64,000 bases of DNA. Source: Acidobacteriota bacterium (GTDB lineage: Bacteria > Acidobacteriota > Terriglobia > Terriglobales > Acidobacteriaceae). How positions within the stretch are numbered: the stretch's first letter is position 1; every line of letters starts with the position of its first letter. Below, piece after piece: positions 48,941-56,552 of the stretch. The notes under the pieces were generated by a model. The model did no database searches. It was not told the DNA's origin and saw only the letters and a program-made list of their open reading frames with translations. The stretch lies in the NCBI GenBank assembly GCA_013289685.1, contig JABCZL010000008.1, positions 124,001 through 188,000 on the forward strand, in the 5' to 3' direction. The position numbers were made by a program, and so were the translations under genes.

Positions 48941-50013
48941 ACGACTCCGTCAAGGCCCCGCCTGCGTCCCATCCCGTCGCCGCTCGCGGAAATCTTTATC
49001 GCGCCGCGATCGTGGGTGCCGCTTCGCTCAAGGGCAAGGAGATCGCCGAGATGCTGAACGAGCGCAACTTCCCGGCCGCCGATATTCGCCTGCTCGATGA
49101 CGACGAGTCCCTCGGCCAGCTCGAGGCCATGGGCGACGAGATCAGTTTTATCCAGAGAGTGCGCGCCGAGCAGTTTGAGCACGTGGACTTTACTTTTTTT
49201 GCCTCGGATGAAGAGAGCACACGCAAGAACTGGAAAGATGCTCGCGATGCCGGCAGTGCCATCATCGATCTTTCCTCCTCTCTGGAAAACGAAGCCGGGG
49301 CCAGCGTGCGGTCGGTATGGGTCGAGCGGGAGCGCGGACAAATCCCCGCCCCGGAACTGCAGCCCGGACCCTGCGTCACCGCGCATCCGGTCGCGGTGAT
49401 TCTGGCTTTGCTGCTCCTGCGGACCACAAAGACGGGCGCGATCCGCCGTGCCGTGGCCACGGTTTTCGAACCCGCCTCGGAGCACGGCCAACGCGGCATG
49501 GACGAATTGCACCAGCAAACCGTCAACCTGCTTTCGTTCCAGCCTCTCCCCAAAGACGTCTACGACGCGCAGGTCGCTTTCAATATGCTGGCGCGCTATG
49601 GCCAGAAATCGCAGCCCGCGCTCGATTCGGTGGAGGCTCGTATTTCCCGTCACTATCAGAAGATTGCCGGCGAGGGTGCTCCGCGGCCTTCGCTCACGCT
49701 CCTCCAGGCTCCCATTTTCCACGGTTATGCTCTGGCGCTATTCCTCGAAATGGAGAGCTCTCCTGATATACAGGCCCTGTTCCAGGCTTTGGCCGGCGAT
49801 CATGTGGCGATTCCGGGCGCGGAGGAAGATCCTCCCAGCAACGTGAGTGCCGCCGGACAGGCCGACATCCAGCTCGCGCTCAAAATCGATCCCGCACAGC
49901 CCAACGGCGTCTGGTTGTGGGCGGCCGCGGACAATCTCCGCATCTCCGCCCTGACCGCCGTGGAATGCGCCGAGAGTATGACCGCCACCCGCCCAACCGG
50001 GAAGATTCAATGA
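48937..50013 (+). CDS. Aspartate-semialdehyde dehydrogenase-like protein in the lipid operon
   Basis: 358 residues. Rossmann start YRAAIVGAASLKGKEIAEML and a dimerisation domain place it in the Asd/ArgC fold. A Cys sits at the active-site position (PGPCVTAHP), but the usual Asn-Cys-Ser/Thr context (NPNCST) is not kept; a His is present in PIFHGYA. It overlaps pssA by four bases and lptE by four, so it belongs to the envelope operon. Lysine/methionine synthesis is possible but the context and altered motif suggest another role. Confidence 0.75.
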   Translation: MNDSVKAPPASHPVAARGNLYRAAIVGAASLKGKEIAEMLNERNFPAADIRLLDDDESLGQLEAMGDEISFIQRVRAEQFEHVDFTFFASDEESTRKNWKDARDAGSAIIDLSSSLENEAGASVRSVWVERERGQIPAPELQPGPCVTAHPVAVILALLLLRTTKTGAIRRAVATVFEPASEHGQRGMDELHQQTVNLLSFQPLPKDVYDAQVAFNMLARYGQKSQPALDSVEARISRHYQKIAGEGAPRPSLTLLQAPIFHGYALALFLEMESSPDIQALFQALAGDHVAIPGAEEDPPSNVSAAGQADIQLALKIDPAQPNGVWLWAAADNLRISALTAVECAESMTATRPTGKIQ

Positions 50014-50549
50014 AGACGCCTGCGGCCAGCCTGTCGGCCCTGATCCTGTTCGCGCTGGTTGTGCTGGAGTCCGGATTAGGCTGCGGCTACCACACCGCCG
50101 GTCACGCCGTGCAACTTCCGGAAAATGTTAAGACCATCGCCGTTCCGGTCTTCAAGAACGAGACCCTCACCTACCGCATCGAGCAGATGCTGACGAACTC
50201 GGTGGTGCGCGAATTTACTACGCGGACCCACTACCGCATCCTCAACGACCCCACCGAAGACGCCGACGCCACTTTGCGCGGCACCGTGCTTTCCACCGTG
50301 TCTTCTCCGCTCACCTATAACACCTCGACGGGGCAGGCAGCGAGCGTGCTGATCGTGGTCAGCATGAAGGTGACGCTCACGGATCGCAATGGCAAGGTCC
50401 TCTACCAGAATCCGGCGTACCTGTTCCGCGAGCAATATGAAGTTTCGCAGGACCTGACCAGTTTCTTCGAGGAGGATTCCCCCGCCTTCCGGCGCCTCTC
50501 GCAAGACTTCGCCCGCACCCTGGTCTCCAACATCCTGGAGGGATTCTAG
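50010..50549 (+). CDS. lptE: LPS-assembly lipoprotein LptE
   Basis: 179 residues. Signal peptide with lipobox ESGLGCGYH, then a short mature protein beginning CGYHTAGHAVQLPENVKTIA, PVFKNETLTYRIEQMLTNSV. In the outer membrane it plugs LptD and helps insert LPS. The start ATG overlaps the upstream stop as ATGA; a longer frame exists but skips the signal peptide logic. Confidence 0.9.
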   Translation: MKTPAASLSALILFALVVLESGLGCGYHTAGHAVQLPENVKTIAVPVFKNETLTYRIEQMLTNSVVREFTTRTHYRILNDPTEDADATLRGTVLSTVSSPLTYNTSTGQAASVLIVVSMKVTLTDRNGKVLYQNPAYLFREQYEVSQDLTSFFEEDSPAFRRLSQDFARTLVSNILEGF

Positions 50550-50552
50550 GTC

Positions 50553-51143
50553 GTGAAGCGATTTTTTCGCAGCAGACAGCGCGATAAATCTTCCAGGGGT
50601 GTCATCCTGACCGTAGCCGTTCTTCAGGCGGAGGGAAGGATCTCGCGCGCACACTCTCAATGTTTTCTTTGCCTGGCCCTGTCCGCCACTCTGCTCGCTT
50701 CCGGCTGCTTCACCGGCTCGCGCCCGCCTCACATCGGCGATGCCGCCCGGGACTTCACCGTGCAAGACTCCGATCGAAAAGTGAGTCTGAACCAGTTTCG
50801 CGGTCAGGTCGTGGTCTTGAATTTCTGGGCAACCTGGTGCCCCCCTTGCGAAGAAGAGTTGCCCTCGTTGATCAGAATGCAGGATCGCCTGCGCGGCCGG
50901 GGCGTCACGGTCCTCGGCGTCAGCATCGATGTCGATGGCGACGCCTACCACCGGTTTCTCAAACTGCGCAGCGTCAACTTTTTGACGGTGCGCGATCCCG
51001 AACAGAAAGTCGCGAACACCTACGGCACCGCCGGCTGGCCCGAAACCTACGTGATCGATCGCCAGGGCGTGATGCGCCGCAAGTTCATCGGCCCCGTCGA
51101 CTGGACCTCGCCCGAAGTAATAGACTTCCTGAGCAAGTTATAG
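50553..51143 (+). CDS. TlpA/thioredoxin-like lipoprotein
   Basis: 196 residues from GTG 50553. A hydrophobic segment and lipobox (LALSATLLASGC) sit unusually late, near residues 41-52, followed by a thioredoxin fold with WATWCPPCEEELP (CxxC) and GTAGWPETYVIDRQGV. Probably a periplasmic disulfide reductase. Residues about 17-34 are encoded by a copy of a repeat (50601-50648), which would explain the displaced signal peptide; alternatively a later start is used. Confidence 0.85.
   Translation: MKRFFRSRQRDKSSRGVILTVAVLQAEGRISRAHSQCFLCLALSATLLASGCFTGSRPPHIGDAARDFTVQDSDRKVSLNQFRGQVVVLNFWATWCPPCEEELPSLIRMQDRLRGRGVTVLGVSIDVDGDAYHRFLKLRSVNFLTVRDPEQKVANTYGTAGWPETYVIDRQGVMRRKFIGPVDWTSPEVIDFLSKL
50601..50648. 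repeat. GTCATCCTGA repeat inside the thioredoxin-like gene
   Basis: GTCATCCTGACCGTAGCCG, then TTCTTCAGGCGGAGGGAAGG, then ATCTCGCG. Nearly identical to the intergenic copy at 51190-51234 (one difference up to GATCTCG) and related to 60642. Here it is in the reading frame before the signal peptide. Confidence 0.8.
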
Positions 51144-51189
51144 CCGTTCGTTAGAAGTTCTGTAGTTGCATTCGGGTTTCAAACGGGGT

Positions 51190-51234
51190 GTCATCCTGAC
51201 CGGAGCCGTTCTTCAGGCGGAGGGAAGGATCTCG
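51190..51234. repeat. Intergenic GTCATCCTGA repeat
   Basis: GTCATCCTGACCGGAGCCG, then TTCTTCAGGCGGAGGGAAGG, then ATCTCGG, between the thioredoxin-like gene and holA. Same family as 50601 and 60642. Confidence 0.8.
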
Positions 51235-51301
51235 GCACTTTGCGAATCGAATCCCCGATGTTACATTCGAAAACAATGACCTGCGCCACGAGGGAAATCT
51301 G

Positions 51302-52426
51302 ATGCGGGCCTTCGCCCAGGCCGAGCGCTTTGTCGGCGAACTGGAATCGCGCAAGCTGCGCGCGGCCTACGTCTTCGTCGGCGATGAGGCCTTTTTCCGC
51401 AAGCGCTTTCGCGACGCGATCCTCGAACATCTCGTCCCCGCCGATCTGCGCGATTTCAGTTTCTTCGAGTTCGATCTCGCCGAAACCGATCTGGCCGAGG
51501 TCCTCGACCGCGCCCGCACTCCGTCGCTTATGGCTCCGTTTCAGGTTTTCTTCGTAAAGGGCGTGAAGAATCTTTTTGGCCGCGGTTCGAATGAAGACAA
51601 GTTGGCCGCGATCGAAGCCTACTGCAAGAATCCCAATCCCGATGCGCTCATCGTTTTCGTCGCCGACCACATCAGCATTCCCGCCGACGTCCGCCGCATG
51701 GAGATGCAGGACAAAGAACGCTACCAGCGCATCCGCGAAACCATGGGCCAGTACTGCGGCATCGTCGAACTGGCGCGCGTGGAAGAGGGCGAAGCGGTTC
51801 GGTGGATTTCAGAGTACTGCGCCGGCCGCGGAGTAAAGATCGACGCCGATGGCGCCCGCGAACTGGTCGACGCGCTGGGCGGAGACATGATGATGATTTC
51901 CAACGAACTGGAAAAGCTGATTCTCTACGTCGGCGAAAAGAAGCGCGTCACCCTGGGCGACGTCGAAACCATGGTGCTGGCCGCCAAGCAGCGGTCTTTA
52001 TATGAACTCACGGATGCCATCTCCGCCAAAGAGCGCGTCCGCGCCCTGGAAGTTCTCGACGCCATCCTGCTCTCCGGCGAAGGCGAAGAGGCCGCCATCG
52101 GACACATCTACATGCTGGCAAAAACTTTCCGCCAGATGCTGGTCATCCTCGAGCGCAACGTCCGCGACCAGCGCATGCTGTGGGCCGCGCTGTGGCAGGG
52201 ATTCCGCGTCCCCCCATTCGCCGCCGACGACATCATCAAGCAGGCCCGCCGCTACAAATCCCGCCGCGAACTCACGCGCGCCATTCGTCTCGTGGCCAAG
52301 GCTGACCTCGCCCTTCGCTCCAATCCCGTAAGCAAACGCATGGTTCTGGAGCGCCTCGTCATGGACCTGACCACCGAGCCCAAGCCCGAAACCCCCGGCT
52401 GGATGCAGGAACATCTCCCGGTGTGA
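51302..52426 (+). CDS. holA: DNA polymerase III subunit delta
   Basis: 374 residues. Clamp-loader subunit that opens the sliding clamp. AAA-like N-terminal domain (AAYVFVGDEAFFRKRFRDAI; PSLMAPFQVFFVKGVKN; LIVFVADHISIPADVR), then EYCAGRGVKIDADGARELVD, and C-terminal helices (SLYELTDAISAKERVRALEV; LAKTFRQMLVILE). The position after lptE is common in bacteria. Confidence 0.9.
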   Translation: MRAFAQAERFVGELESRKLRAAYVFVGDEAFFRKRFRDAILEHLVPADLRDFSFFEFDLAETDLAEVLDRARTPSLMAPFQVFFVKGVKNLFGRGSNEDKLAAIEAYCKNPNPDALIVFVADHISIPADVRRMEMQDKERYQRIRETMGQYCGIVELARVEEGEAVRWISEYCAGRGVKIDADGARELVDALGGDMMMISNELEKLILYVGEKKRVTLGDVETMVLAAKQRSLYELTDAISAKERVRALEVLDAILLSGEGEEAAIGHIYMLAKTFRQMLVILERNVRDQRMLWAALWQGFRVPPFAADDIIKQARRYKSRRELTRAIRLVAKADLALRSNPVSKRMVLERLVMDLTTEPKPETPGWMQEHLPV

Positions 52427-52451
52427 GAACACCAGCCTGCAGCGATTTACA

Positions 52452-53306
52452 ATGCAGCGCATGGTCGTCAACCCTGCGCCTGACTTCAGTGGATCCAATC
52501 CGCCGTCGCCCGCAGCCACTCAGCCCGACTGGTTGACCATCGCGGCGATCGCGATCGCTGCCACCGTCATTACCGACGTCATTCACGAAGGTCTTGGTCA
52601 CGGAGGCATGTGTGTGGTCACGGGCGGACAGCCCCTGGTGCTGTCCACGGTGCACTTTGAGTGCAGCGCGGAAACGCGCCTGGTAGCGGCGGGTGGCACA
52701 CTCGCGAATCTGGCCTTCGGAGCGGTGTTCTGGGTCGCCGCGCGCGCCACCAGACAGAGTGGGTCGTGGCGCTTTTTCTTCTGGCTAGTGATGGCCTTCA
52801 ATCTGTTCGACGCAGGCGGATATTTCCTGTTCTCCGGCATCGGCAACTTCGGTGACTGGGCTGCGGTAGTTGCGGGATGGCAGCCAGCGTGGGCGTGGCG
52901 CGTTGGCCTGGTCGCGCTAGGAGCGGTTACCTACTTTTTGGTGTTTGTGCCTTTTTGCGTGCGCGAATTGCGTCCGTTCTTGGGCCGAGATGCGAAGATT
53001 CGTGTGCGGCGCGCACGCCAGCTCATGCTCACGCCTTACCTCACTGCTGGAATCCTCTCCTGCGTTGCGGGCGCGCTGAACCCGGTTGGGCCGCTGCTGA
53101 TTCTGGTTTCCGCTGCGGCTGCGTCCTTCGGTGGAAAATCCGCACTGGCGTGGATGTGGCAGCTGCTGTATAGTCCGCGCATTCCCAGCAGCGAACTGCA
53201 GATGCCCGAAATCGAGCGCAGCCCGGGATGGATAGTCGCCGCTGTAATTCTGGCAATCGTGTTCATCGCCCGGCTGGGACCCGGAGTGCGGTTTCATTCC
53301 GGCTAG
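52452..53306 (+). CDS. Polytopic membrane protein with an HExxxH-like motif
   Basis: 284 residues with about seven hydrophobic segments. The first helix ends IHEGLGHGGMCVVTGGQ, which resembles the site-2-protease HExxH motif but has the second His one place too far (HEGLGH). A second segment AFNLFDAGGYFLFSG carries Asn and Asp, as M50 enzymes do near their third ligand. It may be a diverged M50-like membrane protease or an unrelated family. No close functional neighbour. Confidence 0.65.
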   Translation: MQRMVVNPAPDFSGSNPPSPAATQPDWLTIAAIAIAATVITDVIHEGLGHGGMCVVTGGQPLVLSTVHFECSAETRLVAAGGTLANLAFGAVFWVAARATRQSGSWRFFFWLVMAFNLFDAGGYFLFSGIGNFGDWAAVVAGWQPAWAWRVGLVALGAVTYFLVFVPFCVRELRPFLGRDAKIRVRRARQLMLTPYLTAGILSCVAGALNPVGPLLILVSAAAASFGGKSALAWMWQLLYSPRIPSSELQMPEIERSPGWIVAAVILAIVFIARLGPGVRFHSG

Positions 53307-53627
53307 CAGAGTCTGATCCGCTGGTCTTGTTTGCTCACGCAAAATCTCCGCGGAATTACGAGCGGCCCGTGTAAAGCCAGCCCTCAACTATCAGCCGCCA
53401 GCGTTCAGCAACTGCACAGCAATCTCCTTACCAGTAGTTACAGAATCCGCTTCAAACAACCACCGCAACCCTCGGCAATTTACCCGAAAGTCCAGTGTCT
53501 GCACGGAACCAACGTGATCCGCCCAGCCGGCAGGTTCTGAGCCACAATGGATCCACGCCACGAAAGTCCGCCCCGCCCTGTGACGCTGCCGAACTTCCGG
53601 CAAGCGTCCGGGGTCAAAGGAAAAGCA

Positions 53628-54821
53628 ATGACAATGCACCGCTCGGTCCGCCTCCTGGTATTCGCCGTAATGATGTTGTCCCTTGCCGCCGCCTCCCATG
53701 CGCAGATCAGCGTTGGGATTTCGGTTCGCGTCGCTCCGCCTGCACTCCCGGTTTACGAACAGCCGATCTGCCCCGGCCCCGGCCATATGTGGACGCCCGG
53801 CTACTGGGCCTGGAATGACGATGCTGGCTACTACTGGGTGCCCGGGACGTGGGTGGTCGCGCCCGTCGGCTTGTTGTGGACGCCCGGCTACTGGGGCTGG
53901 CACGACGGCGCTTATGGATGGCATCGTGGTTATTGGGGCCCGCACATCGGCTTTTACGGCGGAGTGAACTACGGCTTCGGCTACGGCGGAGTCGGTTTTG
54001 GTGGCGGAGAATGGCGCGGACGTTCTTTCTTCTACAACACCGCTGTGGTGCATGTGGACTCCGTCCACATCACCAATGTTTACGTAAACAAGACGGTCAT
54101 CGTCAACAATGAGTCGCACGTGGCCTTCAACGGCGGCCATGGCGGCGTTGCGGCCCGTCCCACGCACGACGAAGAAATGGCGGAGCACGAACACCACACC
54201 GAACCGCTGGCCTCGCAAACCCATCACGAACACCTGGCCAGCCAGAACAAACAGAACTTCGCGTCCGCCAACCACGGATGCCCCGCGATCGCCGCCACGG
54301 CCAAGCCCGGCGCATTCAGCGGGAAGGGCGTCGTGGCAGCCAAGTCTGCGGGAGCTCCCTATAAGGCACCGGCCATGTCCCCGAAGCAGGCGCGCGCCTT
54401 AACGCCCGCCGCCAAGCATGCCGCGACTCCCGCGAAAGCGAGCAACAACAGCAAGCCGGCGAGCCACCCGTCCACCGCTGCGAACAAGAACACCGCGCCA
54501 AGCAAGAAAGCGGACAGCAGCCACACCAACCCCAGCCACACGGATAAAGCGAGCAACACTAAAGCGCAGAATACCGCTCGCCCGACTGACACGCATTCGA
54601 ATCAGGCGCACACGAATCAGGCGCACGCGAATCCGACGCACACGGCCAAGACTTCCGCTCCTCCGTCGCATCCGTCCTCTACCGCGCCGCAACCGCACCA
54701 GAGCGCGCCCAAGTCCACCCCTTCGGTCAAACCAGTTGCACAGCACCAAAGCGCACCGAACCCGCAACCACAGCACCAAAGCGCCCCCAAGCCAACGCCC
54801 AAGCCAGCGAAAGGACGGTAG
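53628..54821 (+). CDS. Secreted WXXGXW-repeat (YXWV-type) protein with low-complexity tail
   Basis: About 397 residues from ATG 53628 (AAAGGA upstream). Signal peptide ending ASHAQ, then repeats of the WTPGYWAW / WVPGTWV / WTPGYWGWHDG / WHRGYWGPH type, found in envelope proteins of Proteobacteria and Acidobacteria. The second half (about 190-397) is His/Ala/Lys/Pro/Thr-rich and contains short repeats such as NQAHTNQAHANPTHT and HQSAPNPQPQHQSAP. Probably surface-exposed or periplasmic; function unknown. Confidence 0.8.
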   Translation: MTMHRSVRLLVFAVMMLSLAAASHAQISVGISVRVAPPALPVYEQPICPGPGHMWTPGYWAWNDDAGYYWVPGTWVVAPVGLLWTPGYWGWHDGAYGWHRGYWGPHIGFYGGVNYGFGYGGVGFGGGEWRGRSFFYNTAVVHVDSVHITNVYVNKTVIVNNESHVAFNGGHGGVAARPTHDEEMAEHEHHTEPLASQTHHEHLASQNKQNFASANHGCPAIAATAKPGAFSGKGVVAAKSAGAPYKAPAMSPKQARALTPAAKHAATPAKASNNSKPASHPSTAANKNTAPSKKADSSHTNPSHTDKASNTKAQNTARPTDTHSNQAHTNQAHANPTHTAKTSAPPSHPSSTAPQPHQSAPKSTPSVKPVAQHQSAPNPQPQHQSAPKPTPKPAKGR

Positions 54822-54919
54822 CACTCAGGTGCCGCGAAAGTCGATGCATTGATTGCTGGGAGGCTGGCTGTGTGTGCGTGAGAGCTAGATTTCTGAGAGA
54901 GCGGTGATTCGAAACGACC

Positions 54920-55014
54920 CGAAATCCAGCCGCGAAGCGGCGGCATGTGAAAGCCCGGCACGGAAGTGCCGGGTGAGAGTGGACAGGACAAGCGAGTCCC
55001 GTAGGGACGGCACC
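54920..55014. repeat. Chain of small hairpins in a 325-bp gap
   Basis: AGCCGCGAAGCGGCGGC, then AGCCCGGCACGGAAGTGCCGGGT, given here as arms AGCCCGGCAC and GTGCCGGGT, then GTCCCGTAGGGAC. Each forms a tight hairpin. No gene is seen in the gap between the WXXGXW protein and the esterase. Confidence 0.6.
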
Positions 55015-55146
55015 AGTTCTCACGCACCGCCAGCCGCCCTCTCAACTAACATATCCGGCTGACATCGCCGCCCAGTTCGCCCGCCCACGAGGTGTCCGCG
55101 CCGAATTGTCCTTCCTCTCGGATCGCAAATACTGCAAACTGACAGG

Positions 55147-56256
55147 ATGAATCCTACTCCGCATTCTCTAAGCCTCTGCCTTCTGCTGGGCCTTATCGCG
55201 GTTCCCAATCTACTCTCTGCCCAGTCCACGCCGCCCACGCGCGATCCCAACACGCCCGGCTATGTCACTGCCAAGGAATTACCCGACGGCTCGAACGCTC
55301 CTCCGAATGCGGACGGCAATTTCATCCTCGGTCCAACCCACAACGCTCCCGAGGCCTCAGACAGCATTCCCCAGGGCACCGTCATTGAGTTCACCATGAA
55401 CTCCTCCGACAGCAAGATCTATCCCGGCATCGCGCGCGATCCCAGCACCTTCGGCACGCCAGATCCCAAAGACCCCGCCAAGCTCATCCTAACCACAAGC
55501 CACCCCGCTCCCTACACGCGCAAGGTAGCCGTCTACGTCCCCAAGCAATACGTCCCCGGCAGCGTCGCGCCCTTCATCGTCGGCACTGACGGCCCTGACC
55601 GCCTGCTCTTCTCGGTACTCGACACCGTGATCGCGCAACACAAGGTCCCCGTGATGATTGCCATTTCCATCGGCAACGGCAGCGGCGACGCGCAGGGCAG
55701 TGAACGCGGTCTCGAGTACGACACCATGTCCGGTGTCTATGCGGAGTTTGTGGAAAAGGAAGTTCTGCCTCTGGTCGAAGCCGAGGCTCACGTGAAGCTC
55801 ACCAAAGATCCCAACGCCCGCGCCACCATGGGCGGCAGTTCAGGAGGCTCCTGCGCCCTGATCATGGCCTGGTATCACCCCGAGCTCTATCACCGCGTTC
55901 TCACCTACTCCGGAACCTATGTCAACCAGCAGTGGCCCTCCAATCCGCAAACGCAGCACGGCGCCTGGGAGTTTCACGAGCACCTCATCCCCGAGAGCCC
56001 GGCCAAGCCGCTCCGCATTTGGATGGAAGTCGGCGACCGCGATCTGTTCAATCCCAACGTCATGCGTGACGACATGCACGACTGGGTCCTCGCCAACGAG
56101 CTTATGGCCAAGGTGCTTGCGGCTAAGGGCTATCGCTACCAATTCGTATTCGCCCGAAACGCCGCGCATGTGGACCGGGCGGTGAGACAGCAAACGCTCC
56201 CCGAAGCCCTGCAATACCTCTGGCAGGACTACCCGTCTACCCCCGTCAAACATTGA
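55147..56256 (+). CDS. Secreted esterase of the enterochelin-esterase (Esterase_D) type
   Basis: 369 residues with a signal peptide (LCLLLGLIAVPNLLSAQ). Alpha/beta-hydrolase fold: VAVYVPKQYVPGSVAPFIVG, nucleophile elbow MGGSSGGSCALIMAW, acid in EVGDRDLF and His in RNAAHVDRA. The family hydrolyses ferric-enterobactin or carbohydrate esters. It sits before a secreted tandem-repeat hydrolase, so a joint extracellular role is possible. Confidence 0.85.
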   Translation: MNPTPHSLSLCLLLGLIAVPNLLSAQSTPPTRDPNTPGYVTAKELPDGSNAPPNADGNFILGPTHNAPEASDSIPQGTVIEFTMNSSDSKIYPGIARDPSTFGTPDPKDPAKLILTTSHPAPYTRKVAVYVPKQYVPGSVAPFIVGTDGPDRLLFSVLDTVIAQHKVPVMIAISIGNGSGDAQGSERGLEYDTMSGVYAEFVEKEVLPLVEAEAHVKLTKDPNARATMGGSSGGSCALIMAWYHPELYHRVLTYSGTYVNQQWPSNPQTQHGAWEFHEHLIPESPAKPLRIWMEVGDRDLFNPNVMRDDMHDWVLANELMAKVLAAKGYRYQFVFARNAAHVDRAVRQQTLPEALQYLWQDYPSTPVKH

Positions 56257-56407
56257 TATTGATATTGATGCGCTCTTCGTGGAGGAACCGGGTAATCTCA
56301 TCGTCAAAATACATCCCGGCTGCAACTACTTGCACATTGACAAAGCCACCGCCTCGAAACATAATCCCTTCTGCATTTGGGCCCGTGAAGTATCCCCCCT
56401 CGTCCAC
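56246..56407 (-). CDS. Possible small ORF or gene remnant
   Basis: 53 codons from GTG 56407; it overlaps the end of the esterase gene by 11 bases on the other strand. Its sequence (EGGYFTGPNAEGIMFRGGGF, then VNVQVVAAGMYFDDEITRFL) looks protein-like, and the esterase downstream gap (56257-56552) contains nothing else I can support. No family recognised and no ribosome-binding site; could be chance. Confidence 0.2.
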   Translation of the reverse strand: MDEGGYFTGPNAEGIMFRGGGFVNVQVVAAGMYFDDEITRFLHEERINININV

Positions 56408-56552
56408 CTATGAGCCAATCATCGCCGCATTCTCGCCTGCTCACGGCGAGAGGCGGTGACCCGTTCGGTTTGCTCATAAGGGCAACTGAAAATGAGGTTG
56501 AAAATCGCGCACTAGATATCGCGCATGTGATATCGCGCACAAGGAGAGGGAC

